This document shows positions 54,576-64,000 of a DNA stretch of 64,000 bases, in pieces. The notes beneath the pieces are model-generated. The model was not told where the DNA came from. It was given only the letters and a program-made list of their open reading frames with translations, and did not search any database. Every line of letters begins with the position of its first letter. Within the stretch, counting starts at the first letter, position 1. Source of the DNA: Azadirachta indica (taxonomy: Eukaryota > Streptophyta > Magnoliopsida > Sapindales > Meliaceae); contig CM040450.1 in NCBI GenBank assembly GCA_022749755.1, positions 8,112,913 to 8,176,912 of the forward strand, given 5' to 3'. Position numbers and translations under genes: made by a program.

Positions 54576-55550
54576 GTGCTTCACTTGTCCACTTGAACGA
54601 GAAAGCTATCAAGCATTGAATGATTGCAGCAATGTTGTTGAAATTTTTGATGAATCTCCGATAATATGCAGTTACTCCATTGAAGCTTTGGATGTCATGA
54701 AGTCTAAGTGCAATTTTCTCTGGAACAACATCATAAAACTCTTCAAGAAGATGCTTAACGATCTGCGGTAGTGCATTGCCATCTTCATTTTCTCCCAAAA
54801 CAAGAAGATCAAAAATATTGCCACTCTTCTTTGCCTTTCTTTTAAACTTGGAAAGAGTAAGAAAAATATTTCCTTTTCCTTTGAAAGGTTTAGTAACATT
54901 TTTCATATTGTTGGGATTTAAAACGCTCTTGACACCACCCTTCTTAAAATAATAAGTATTTTTAAAACCATCATACATGTTCTTTCTACCATATCTCCAA
55001 GGATATATCTATTTAAATGATAATAATCCATAAGAACAACTTCAAACCAAGTTTCATTTCGATACTTCTCTTCAACAGAAAATGAAATAAAGTAGTGTTT
55101 GGTTACCTTACTTTCAACTTCTTCATCTTCTTTCGTATCAAATTCAGTCTCCATTTCATTTTCATGAAATTTTGCTCCTTCAAAGATCCTATGAATAGGT
55201 TCTACCTCATCTTCTTCCTCCTCTGTGTAATCATCACACTTTGCTTCCATGTAGCCTTTCTCTTCTTCCGCTTCAATAATGGATTAATGGACAGGTTGCA
55301 CATCACCTTCTTCCTCTATGTAGTCTTCATATTCTGCCTCCATGTAGTCTTCTCTATCTCCTTCATCAATAAGATTTGCATAGACAGTTTCTTCATATTG
55401 CTAAATTCTTTGTAAATTTTCATATGCGTCAAAAAGTTGTTGAATTTGATTGAGTTGTCTTCTCATATCTTCTAATTAAGGATCATGAGGATAAGCTTTG
55501 GTGATTGGGGAACTAAACTCAAAAGACTTTAGATAATGACAAGCTGCCAT
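54576..55550 (-). pseudogene. Compact E element: gag N-terminus, partial protease, RNase H scrap
   Basis: The ATG at 55550-55548 starts MAACHYLKSFEFSSP, a coiled Gln-rich stretch (RRQLNQIQQLFDAYENL). Acidic repeats follow (EDYMEAEYEDYIEEEGD, EAKCDDYTEEEEDEVEP). Protease C-terminal sequence follows (HYFISFSVEEKYRNETW, MYDGFKNTYYFKKGG). It then jumps to YYRRFIKNFNNIAAI and FKWTSEAQ of RNase H. Two or more stops. The protease active site is missing. Confidence 0.8.
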
Positions 55551-55596
55551 AACTTCATAGGTTGCAGATACTCTCAAGTTTTAAAAGGATCTTTCA

Positions 55597-55608
55597 GCTC
55601 TGATACTA
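55597..55608 (-). other. Primer-binding site, initiator Met-tRNA type
   Basis: TAGTATCAGAGC in element sense, one mismatch to the consensus, 3 nt from the LTR. Confidence 0.88.
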
Positions 55609-55611
55609 AAT

Positions 55612-56383
55612 TGATATCGGAAAATGGAGGTATGTGGAAAAATTAATGTTTGCTAAGGAAAAATAGAATACTAGGCTCTATTTCTAATATTAACAACAGA
55701 TACAGAAACACCACCATAAAATTGTTATTAAAGATTGTAGAGCTTCAAAATTACACACTCACCACTTTATGAAAAATTCTCCAAGAGATACAGAGTATAA
55801 AACACAAAAAAATTATTTAACTCAACTCAAAGCTACTTGATTTTAATACTACATGCTTGAAGCCTTTATATAGGCTTTTACAAGGAAAGAAATGTTAAAT
55901 ATTAGGCCAACAACCCCTAAAATTTCAATGGTTAGGCCAACAACCATTACCTAACTTTGACAAATGAATACGAATATTTAAAATTCTTTGAAAATAAACC
56001 AAAATAGTTAAGACTTTGAATTGCAACTCAGTAAATCCTTCTATCATATAAAAATTAAACAAAACACATTGAATTTAAGATAAAAAATCTCTAAAATTCG
56101 TGCATCCAGATTTTACCTAGAAAATGAATATGTTGTGAAAAAATTATCATAACTTTCTCTAGAGAACTTCAAATACTAAACCATAAAATTCTATAGAAAG
56201 CTTACTTCTTCAACTTTTCAGTGGCCCCAAGTTGATTCAGAAATATTACTTCAGTGAATACAGTTTAAATTTCGAAATCACCCCTCTGACAGTGTCTTTA
56301 TAACTTAGTAAATTAGGGTAATCTTCTTGAACTTATTGGTACTTAAGTTTTTCTGCTCTTAATGTTCGGACACTCCCATGTCA
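55612..56383 (-). repeat. 5' LTR of the compact E element
   Basis: 772 bp, TGATATCGG to CCCATGTCA on the plus strand. It abuts another E LTR at 56384 with no spacer. Confidence 0.9.
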
Positions 56384-57142
56384 ATGGAGGTTTGTGTAGG
56401 AATTTATGTTTTTAACTAAATAAGGGTTGAAATAAGCTCTCCTCTTAAGGTTTACAACAAAACAGATACAAAAACACCACCCTAATTTGCTGCCAAAGGT
56501 TGTAGAACTCAAAAGAATACTCACCACTCTATAGAAATTTTTCAAGAGATATAGAGTATAAAACACACGAATTTTAATTAAACTCAACTCAAAACAACTT
56601 GATTCCAATACTATAAGCTTAAAGCCTTTATATAGGCTTTTACAAGGAAAGAAATGTCAAAAATTAGGCCAACAACCCTTAGAAATTTTAATAGTTAGGC
56701 CAACAACCATTACCTAACTTTGACAAATGAATGCAAACATTTAAAATTCTTTGAAAATAACCAAAACAGCTAAGACTTTGAATCACACCTCTCTAAATCC
56801 TTCTATCATGTAAAAGTTAAACAAAACAAATTGAATTTAAGTTAAAAAATCTTTGAATTCCGTGCATCCTGATTCTGCTTTGAAAATGAACATATTGTGA
56901 AAAAGTTATCATAACTTTCTCTAGAGAACTCCAAATGCTAAACCGTAAAATTTTATAGAAAGCTTACTTCTTCAACTTTCTAGTGGTACTAATCTCGTTT
57001 TGAAATATTACTTTAGTGAATACAGTTTAAATTCCAAGATTACCCCTCTGGCAGTGTCTTCATAACTTAGTAAATTAGGGTAATCTTCTTGAACATATTA
57101 GCACTTAAGTTCTGCTCTTAATATTTAGACACTCCCGTGTCA
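56384..57142 (-). repeat. 3' LTR of the E element, missing its last 12 or so bases
   Basis: The plus strand starts ATGGAGGTTTGTG; TGATACCGGAA of intact LTRs is absent at the joint with 56383. The right end is CCCGTGTCA. Confidence 0.88.
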
Positions 57143-58430
57143 ATCTCCCCTGGTTGAAGAAGACTCATTCTTGAGTCTATATTGTTGTGATCCTCATAGT
57201 ATGGAAATAAATCTAAAACGTTGAATGTAGATGAAACCCCATAACTTTCTGGCAACTCGATCTTATAAGCATTTTCTCCAATTCGTTGCAATATCTTAAA
57301 TGGTCCATCAGCTTTAGGCTTGAGTTTAGCATATTTTTCAGGTGAAAAATGTGCTTTTCGAAGATGTTTCCAAACCAAATCTCCTTCCTTGAACTCGACA
57401 TGCTTGCGGTGTTTGTTTGCAGAAAGTCGATACTTCTCATTTTGTTTCAAAATTCTGTCACGAACTTGCTCGTTAAGCTTTTTGATACTCGTAACTCTTT
57501 CTTTAGCATCTCCACTAAAGTGTTGATGAATTGGAAGTAGAGTTAAATCCATTGGGCTGATAAGATTTTTGCTATAAACTACCTCAAAAGGACTTTTAAC
57601 AGTAGATTGGTTAGTTGATCGATTATAAGCAAATTCAATTTGAGCCAAAATAACATCCCATTGTCTATATTCTTACCAACATAACTTCGTAAGAGATTTC
57701 CCAAACTCCGATTTGTCACTTCTGTTTGACCATCAGTTTGAGGATGATGAAAAGAGCTAAAATTAAGACTAGTGCCAAGTTTTCTTCATAGTGTTCGCCA
57801 AAAGTGACTCAAAAACTTGGAATCTTGATCAGAAACAATGGTTTTTGGAATACCATGCAGCTTCACTACCTCTTTAAAACACAAATCAGCGACATTATAG
57901 GCATCCGCTGTTTTGTTGCATGGAATAAAATGAGCCATTTAAAAAACCTATCCACCACCACCATGACAGAATCTTTATTTCTTTGAGTTCTTGGTAACCC
58001 AACAATAAAATCTAGACTAATATCTTCCCATGGAGCATTAGGCACTGGTAATGGAGTATACAAGCCCATATTTTGTCCATGACTTTTTGCAACATGGCAA
58101 ATCTTAAACCTTTCCACATGCTTCATCACATTGCATCTCATCTTTAGCCAAAAAAACTTATCTTTCAAGAGAGCAAATGTTTTATCTCTACCAAAGTGAC
58201 CTCCAACACAACTGTCATGAGCTTCTATGATAATAGACTCTCTTAAAGAACACCGAGGAATGCACAAACAATTACCTTTAAAGAGATAGCCCTCTTGCCG
58301 CAAGAATTGCTTGTAAGGATGACTTTCACATTCTGCCCATATCTTGCAAAAGTCTAGATCACTTGCATGTAATTCCTTCACGACTTCAAAGCCTATGACT
58401 TTCACTTGCATTGAGGATAACAAGGAATGT
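57118..58430 (-). pseudogene. Family E integrase
   Basis: RESIIIEAHDSCVGGHFGRD and FKICHVAKSHGQNMGLY form the zinc-finger region (one Cys lost). EDISLDFIVGLPRTQ holds the first Asp. After a frameshift near 57890, motifs for the second Asp and Glu lie around 57700-57860. [20 protein letters not shown] (57648) starts the C-terminal domain, with KHRKHVEFKEGDLVW and VSSTFNVLDLFPYYEDHNN. It overlaps the LTR by 25 bp. Confidence 0.87.
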
Positions 58431-59013
58431 TTTCGGCTAAGTGCATCAGCTACAACATTTTGAACTCCAGATCTGTGCTTGATGGTGAAGTTGAAAGATT
58501 GAAGAAATTCAACCCATCCAGCATGTCTTCGATTTAGCTTCTGTTGGCTGTTGATGAATTTTAAGGCCTCATGATCTGAATAGAGAACAAATTGTTTTGA
58601 AAGAAGATATTGACTCTAATGAGCTAAAGAGTGACAGATTGCATACAACTCCTTATCATAAGTAAACTATTTCTTGCGAGATTCATTTAGTTTCTCACTG
58701 AAGCAAGCAATTGGTTTGTTTCCTTGGCTCAAAACACCACCAATTCCAGTATTTGATGCATCACATTCAACTTCGAACACTTGGTTAAAATCTGGAAGTG
58801 AAAGAATGAGTGTTTGAGTTACCTTGCTTTTGATAGTGTCAAAGTTCCTTTGTGCTTCTTCTGTCCACTTGAAAGCTTCTCCCTTAAGATACTCAGTAAT
58901 TCGAGCAACAATTGTGCTGAATCCTTTAATAAAACGTCGATAAAATGATGCAAGGCCATGAAAACTTCGAATATCATGCAAAGACTTAGGCGTTGACCAG
59001 TTGAGGATTGCTT
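58431..59013 (-). pseudogene. Family E RNase H
   Basis: [20 protein letters not shown], a FEVECDASNTGIGGVLSQ core, and DKELYAI and LYSDHEALKFI are followed by [10 protein letters not shown] at the end. Stops lie near 58667 and 58617. Confidence 0.87.
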
Positions 59014-59600
59014 CTATCTTGTTGAATCCATCTTGATGACTTCTTTAGATACAACATAGCCCACAAAGACTAGGCTGTTAGTAAAGAATTCACACTTCTT
59101 CACATTAGCATATAGCTTTTGTTGTCGTAGTGTGTTGAACACTTGACAGAGATGGTTGACATATTGTTCTTCATCCTTGCCATATACAAGAATATCATCA
59201 AAGTACATAATAGTGAATTTTCTGATGAAAGACTTGAAAACATGATTCATCAATTGCATAAAAGTACTTGGAACATTAGAGAGACCAAAGGGCATCACCA
59301 TCCATTCGTAAAGCCCATCTCGAGTTTTAAAAGCAGTTTTCCATTCATCTCCAAGCCGCATTCTGATTTGATGATAACCACTCCAATGATCAATCTTTGA
59401 AAAGATTTTAGCCCCATGAAGTTGGTCTAAAAGATCATCTAGGCGTGGAATTGGAAAGCGATAATCAACTGTTATCTTATTTATTGCTCTACTATCAACA
59501 CACATATGCCACGATCCATCTTTTTTTGGTACTAAAGTGCAGGAACAACATAAGGACTTTTACTTTCTCGAACCAATCCCTTTGCAATCAGCTCATCAAC
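59014..59600 (-). pseudogene. Family E reverse transcriptase
   Basis: [14 protein letters not shown] is followed by a small frameshift near 59535. [40 protein letters not shown] and YFDD (59194-59205) follow, then [20 protein letters not shown]. The 163-codon frame from 59505 is open and all core RT motifs are visible. Confidence 0.89.
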
Positions 59601-60548
59601 TTGTGTTTGTAACTCTTCATGCTCTTTAGGACTCATTCGATAAGCCACCTTGTTTGGTAGAACAGTTCCTAGTACAAGATCAATGCAATGCTGAATGTCT
59701 CTCATTCGAGGAAGTCTGGGTAGGATCTCCTCTAAAACAACATCATGAAACTCTTCAAGAAGTTGCTTCATGATTTGTAGTGGTTCATTGCCATCTTCAT
59801 TTTCCTCAAACACAATTAGAACATAAACTTCATTCCCTAAATTCAACTCCTTTAGACATTCTGATATGACAAGCAAATTGTTTCCCTCCCTTTTTACAGG
59901 TTTAGTAATATTTTCCATCTTCGACGGAGCCAAAACTATCTTTGTTCCATTTTTAACAAAAATATAAGTGTTTTTATACCCATCATGCATAATCTTTTTA
60001 TCATATTGCCAAGGTCTTCCCAAAAGTAAATGACAAGCATCCATGGGCACAACATCACACCAAACTTCATCCATATATTTTTTTCCAATTGAAAATGAAA
60101 CAAGACAACGTTTGTTTACCTTTATGTCACTGCCCTTTCGAAGCCAAGAAAGTTTGTATGGTTGAGGATGTTGCTCAGTTTTGAGGCACAACTTCTCCAC
60201 CATTTCAATAGACATCACATTCTCAAAGCTGCCACCATCAATGATGACGTTAAAAACCTTGCCATTAGAAGTACATCTTGTATGAAAAATGTTCTTTCAC
60301 AACGAATCTTCTCCTACAAATGCAACGCTTAAATTTTGCTGCATAACAAGGGATTCCCCATAATCAGCATATAAAACATCATCTTTTTCTACTTCTTTTG
60401 GAACTTTAGCATCAAATTGTGGACCTCTATCAATTTCTTCATCAACATCTTTTTCAACAAGTGTGATAATTTTGCGATTAGGACATTCAGAAGCAATATG
60501 CCCAACACCTTGACATTTGAAGCATCATCGAGAATTTGTGCTTGGTTG
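59601..60548 (-). pseudogene. Family E zinc knuckle, protease and linker
   Basis: The knuckle [16 protein letters not shown] lies near 60480-60530 (start damaged). Protease has NVIIDGGSFENVMS (about 60220-60260), KVNKRCLVSFSIGKKYMDE and [20 protein letters not shown]. The linker here is acidic (VFEENEDGNEPLQIMKQLL) and unlike the Lys/Glu repeats of A, B and D. Confidence 0.87.
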
Positions 60549-61245
60549 CTATTTAGAGCTAGTTCCCACATCATTCTTGGAAGGAATCTTGCTTGTTGAT
60601 TTCCCGGTAGAAGTATTTCTGGAAACAGAGGTGTTCCCACAATTAGAAGTGATGTCACAGGCTGAAAAACGAGTACCACTCCCTCGTGCTTCTCTTTGTT
60701 GCTTCTCCACCTTTAGAGCCAGTCTAGACACATCATTGTAGCTCCAATAAGGTTGCAATTGGAGTATATTTCCAATTTCTGATCTCAATCCTCCTAAATA
60801 ATGAGCAATTGTTTATTCTTCCGGCTCAACAATATCACACTTCAACATAAGGTAGTCAAATTCAGCGTTATATTCTTCCACAAACAGATCTTTTTGCTTG
60901 AAATTGTGAAACTTTAAGAAAATATCTTGCCGATAATTTTCCAGTAAGTATTTTCGCTTGAGTTCCCTCATCATCTTTTCCCAAGTGACAATTTTACCTC
61001 TTCTTTCACGTCTTTTTTGTCTCTTAAGATTTTTCAACCATAAAGATGCATGCTTTTTTAGCTTGATGGCAACAAGCTTCACCTTCATATGTTTAGGAAC
61101 ATCCTTGAACTTAAAGATTCGTTCAATGAAGTTTCGAACATCTAAAGAAGAAGAACCGAAATGCAAGAAACAATAATCTCAGGGCATATCATAGAATCAG
61201 AGATTGGAGACTTAGGAGAGTCTTTATTTTTCAACTAAGGGAGAT
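60549..61245 (-). pseudogene. Family E gag core
   Basis: LHFGSSSLDVRNFIERIFKF, VKLVAIKLKKHASLWLKNLK, TWEKMMRELKRKYLLENYR and YNAEFDYLMLKCDIVEPEE lead into GGLRSEIGNILQLQPYWSYN and a Ser/Thr-rich tail. Different in sequence from A, B and D gag but with the same layout. The N-terminal acidic part seen at 55020-55550 is absent. Confidence 0.85.
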
Positions 61246-61987
61246 TGACACGGGAGTGTCTGAACATCAAGAGCAGAATTTAAGTACCAATAAGTTCAAG
61301 AAGATTACTCTAATTTACTAAGTTATGAAAACACTAGCAGAGAGGTGATTTCGGAAAGAGGTTGGTACCACTAGAAAGTTGAAGAAGTAAGCTTTTTTAT
61401 AAAATTTTATGGTTTAGCATTTAGAGTTCTTTAGAGAAAATTATGATAACTTCTTCACAACATGTTCATTTTCAAGGCAAAATCTGGATGCACGAATTTT
61501 AGAGATTTTTTTAGTTTAAATTCAATATGTTTTGTTTAATTTCTAGATGATAGAAGGATGTGGTGAGTTGTAATTCAAAGTCTTAACTATTTTGATTTGT
61601 TTTCAAGTAATTTTAAATATTTGTATTCATTTGTCAAAGTTAGGTAATGGTTGTTGGCCTAACCATTGAAATTTTTAGGGGTTGTTGGCCTAATCTTTGA
61701 CATTTTTTTCCTTGTAAAAACCTATATAAAGGCTTCAAGCATGTAGTATTGAAATCAAGTTGTTTTGAGTTGAGTTAAATAAAATTTTTATGTTTTATAC
61801 TCTGTATCTCTTGGAGAATTTTTCATAAAGTGGTGAGTGTATTCTTTTGAAGCTCTACAATCTTTAATAACAAATTTAGGGTGGTATTTCTGTATCCCTT
61901 TGTTGTTAATATTAGAAATAGAGCTTAGTATTCTATTTTTCCTTACCAAACATTAATTTTCCCACATACCTCCATTTTCCGGTATCA
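61246..61987 (+). repeat. Family E LTR in plus orientation, compact-element type
   Basis: TGACACGGGAGTGTCTG to CCATTTTCCGGTATCA (742 bp). It carries the compact-element U5 variant and a TATA box CCTATATAAAGG near 61724. It is preceded by a tract (GTCTTTATTTTTCAACTAAGGGAGAT region, from about 61220) matching the end of pol, and that by gag in the opposite sense. Confidence 0.87.
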
Positions 61988-62993
61988 ATTTGGTTTGGAT
62001 ACATCTTCGAAAAGCACGTTTTTCACCTGAAAAATATGCTAAACTCAAGCCTAAAGCTGATGGACCATTTAAGATATTGCAACAAATTCGAGAAAATGCT
62101 TACAAGATCGAGTTGCTAGAAATTTATGGGGTTTCATCTACGTTCAACATTTCGGATTTATCTCCATACTATGAGGATCACAACAATATAAACTCAAGAA
62201 TGAGTCTTCTTCAACTAGGGGAAATTGACATGGGAGTGTCCGAACATCAAGAGCAGAACTTAAGTACCAATAAGTTCAAGAAGATTACCCTAATTTACTA
62301 AGTTATGAAGACACTGTCAGAGGGGTGATTTCGAAATTTAAACTGTATTCACTGAAGTAATATTTTTGAATGAACCTGATGCCACTGAAAAGTTGAAGAA
62401 GTAAGCTTTCTATAGAATTTTATGATTTAATATTTGAAGTTTTCTAGAGAAAGTTATGATAAGTTCACAATATATTCATTTTCTAGGTAAAATCTGGATG
62501 CACGAATTTTAGAGATTTTTTTGCTTAAATTCAATGTGTTTTGTTTAATTTTTAGATGATAAAAGGATTTGGTGAGTTGTAATTCAAAGTCTTAGCTATT
62601 TTGGTTTATTTTTAAAGAATTTTAAATATTTGTATTGATTTGTCAAAATTAGGTAATGGTTGTTGGCCTAACCATTGAAATTTTTAGGGTTTTTGGCCTA
62701 ATTTTTGACATTTCTTTCCTTGTAAAAGCCTATATAAAGGCTTCAAGCATTTGGTATTGAAATCAAGTTGTTTTGAGTTGAGTTTAATTATAATTCGTGT
62801 GTTTTATACTCTGTATCTCTTGAAAAGTTTTCATAGAGTAATGAATATTCTTTTGAGTTCTACAACCTTTGGCAGCAAATTAGGATGATGTTTTTGTATT
62901 CCTTTTATTGTAAATTTTAGGAGGAGAGCTTATTTCAACTCTTATTTAGTTAAAAACATAAATTTCTATACAAACCTCCATTTTTCGGTATCA
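61988..62993 (+). mobile_element. Family E fragment: pol C-terminus and 3' LTR (plus)
   Basis: WIHLRKARFSPEKYAKLKPK, NAYKIELLEIYGVSSTFNIS and DLSPYYEDHNNINSRMSLLQ, then LTR 62226-62993 (768 bp, TGACATGGGAGTGTCC to TTTTTCGGTATCA). The left part is lost at the preceding LTR. The right flank is AATCC, then D leader. Confidence 0.87.
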
Positions 62994-63450
62994 AATCCTA
63001 ACTTAAAAAGAAATATACAGTTAGTTTTAAATTAGTCAACTAGTCAATTCCAAAAAATAAAAGGAAAAGAGATTATATTATGACTTATTTGATTAGGAAT
63101 ATGATTTTGCGGTTCAAGAAATTCTTTTTACTTATTTGACTAGGAATATGATTTTAAAGTTCAAGAAATTTCTTTTATACAAAGGATTAAAATTTGCAAT
63201 CTAACTCTTTTTTTTTTAATTATTTTTTTTCGCTTTTTTTTTTTCAATTGGTTGTTTCTTTCAATTTTTCTCTTTTCTTTTTTCACCAAACTAAACATAC
63301 AAGATGGAACTAAATCTATTCAAAAGACAAAGAAGACGAAAAAAATTGAAGGAAGCTATGAAAAGACAACACAAGAATCGAACAAAAAGTCAAAGAAAAA
63401 CACAGAACAAAGATAAGTAAAGGATAAGTAACCTGTTTCTAGAGCCAAAA
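62994..63450 (-). other. Family D leader, part next to the primer site
   Basis: Noncoding, with long T-runs around 63208-63245. In sense it starts AACAG/GTTACTTATCC (63432), a possible splice donor. Joined with 52913-53701 it gives one leader. No gene. Confidence 0.7.
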
Positions 63451-63461
63451 CTCTGATACCA
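63451..63461 (-). other. Primer-binding site, initiator Met-tRNA type
   Basis: TGGTATCAGAG in element sense, 2 nt from the LTR, one base short of the consensus. Confidence 0.88.
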
Positions 63462-63463
63462 AA

Positions 63464-64000
63464 TGATAAGAACCCACTAAACGATCTACTCTATGAACTC
63501 TTAAATCAATTATTATGCGCACCCTAAGAATTAGAAAACAAGTTGTAGATGATCAAATTAAACTTAAGAAAATAAATCTTAAATTTTCAATTTTGAAAAC
63601 ACCACAAAGATTGATCACTTCTTTGATAAGTCAGGGTATTGTATTCTATCAAGAACACATGAAAGCAAAGCTACGCTTGCTCAAAATATTTCAATGTTAT
63701 TCATGATATGATGTTTCTTCATTTACATACTAGTAGCCTTTATATAGGCATGTAAACATCATTTCAAAATTAAGTAGGAAAAGAAATTCTAACGTAAATA
63801 GGAAAAGAAACACCAAGTAAAAGAGAAAACTAAAATTCTAGTCTAATTAGGAAATATAACAATCGTAAATAAAGTAGGAAACTAACTTTATGTAATGTAA
63901 ACAATCTTTAAAACCTTAATTTTTCCATATGGTATTAGGATTTAGTAGCGCAGGACTATTCTTCTTGTTGCACATAAAGGTAAGTAATTATCATTGGTGA
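63464..64000 (-). repeat. 5' LTR of family D, cut by the window edge
   Basis: The plus-strand start TGATAAGAACCC is the U5 end. Homologous to 47871-48624 and, in reverse, 8734-9415. The remaining U3 part lies outside. Confidence 0.88.

Larger units (their letters stand above)
53702..56383 (-). mobile_element. Compact non-autonomous family E element (2682 bp)
   Basis: Two LTRs (3' 53702-54454; 5' 55612-56383), a primer site and about 1.15 kb of internal sequence: gag N-terminus, part of protease, a scrap of RNase H, an inverted gag piece and the tract before the LTR. No RT core or integrase. Both LTRs share a U5 variant (TTAATGTTTGCTAAGG) that is otherwise seen, as TTTGGTAAGG, only in the LTR at 61246. 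Confidence 0.88.
56384..61245 (-). mobile_element. Family E element with nearly complete gag-pol
   Basis: In sense: gag (61245-60549), protease, RT with YFDD, RNase H, integrase, and 3' LTR (57142-56384). The 5' LTR expected at the right is replaced by an E LTR in the opposite orientation (61246-61987). It is the best E coding copy, but with stops and frameshifts. Confidence 0.87.
47871..64000 (-). mobile_element. Family D element, nested host of E insertions (runs off the right edge)
   Basis: In element sense: 5' LTR (64000-63464, continuing outside), primer site and leader, the E complex (62993-53702), more leader with a 304-bp duplication, gag, protease, linker and RT start. An RT-to-RNase H deletion, an E fragment (50654-49591), integrase and the 3' LTR (48624-47871) follow. 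The D parts are collinear, so I read them as one element. Confidence 0.82.

Noticed and set aside
55250..55415. 106-codon hydrophobic plus frame (55095-55415)
   Set aside because: Antisense of the Glu/Asp-rich gag spacer of the compact E element.
57118..62993. Integrated pararetrovirus
   Set aside because: LTRs, an integrase and the Ty3/gypsy domain order are present; no movement protein or coat motif of a caulimovirus was seen.

Overview
The window is AT-rich nuclear DNA of a seed plant, most likely a eudicot. It consists almost entirely of decayed, nested Ty3/gypsy LTR retrotransposons, as in pericentromeric or other silenced heterochromatin. I see no rRNA or tRNA gene, no CRISPR array, no bacterial-type gene and no intact host gene. 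The only recognisable host-derived coding sequence is a full-length, apparently intronless copy of a LOG-type cytokinin-activating enzyme gene (3604-4254, minus). It is broken by one early stop and sits inside a non-autonomous LTR element. Family labels A to E are mine and apply only here.

Families. A, B, D and E have an initiator-Met-tRNA-type primer site (TGGTATCAGAGC) and chromovirus-like gag-pol. C is Athila/Tat-like: it has a tRNA-Asp primer site, long LTRs (1.26-1.31 kb) and the ATTGGGGACAAT block after pol. LTR signatures in element sense are: A TGATGCAAATA...TTCGTATCA (about 847 bp, or 328 bp in a deleted form); B TGATGYAAA...TTCGTATCA (707-807 bp); C TGAT...ACCA; D TGGAGATCG...TTCTTATCA; E TGACACGGGAGTGTCC...CCGGTATCA (675-775 bp). 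The LOG carrier has its own LTR, TGATGAATG...GTAGCA.

Layout. 1-6757: the 5' half of a C element (minus), its gag split by the LOG carrier at 1067-4661 (TSD GTAAT). 6758-9415: the 3' half of a D element (plus), lacking RT. 9416-9820: unassigned. 9821-11057: 3' end of an E element (minus). 11058-16036: a decayed A element (plus). 16037-29386: a B element (plus, only leader and 3' half kept) interrupted by a second B element (minus, 16297-26467), which is itself interrupted by a short-LTR A element (17787-23207, TSD CACCG). 29387-29822 and 37025-37495: D gag, split by a B element (29823-37024) that carries a solo A LTR (35106-35951, TSD ACTTT). 37496-43028: the 3' half of a C element (minus) with a solo E LTR (39055-39785, TSD ATATC). 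43046-46624: the 5' half of an A element (minus), fused in frame to the C pol. 46625-46846: a B LTR piece. 46847-47870: about seven copies of a 145-bp tandem repeat. 47871-64000+: a D element (minus) interrupted by an E fragment (49591-50654) and a complex of E elements (53702-62993).

Main points. (1) The LOG retrocopy carried by an LTR element. (2) The two C halves and the two D halves fit together as one C-into-D insertion, with matching AAAGA target duplications at 6758 and 37491, but lie in swapped order; this suggests a large duplication, a rearrangement or an assembly error. (3) Two E loci share an inverted gag fragment next to the 3' LTR. (4) Gag leaders of A, B and D carry a conserved putative splice acceptor just before the gag ATG. 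No element is intact, and many stop codons look like C-to-T or G-to-A changes. All calls come from reading the sequence; nothing was searched or aligned by program.
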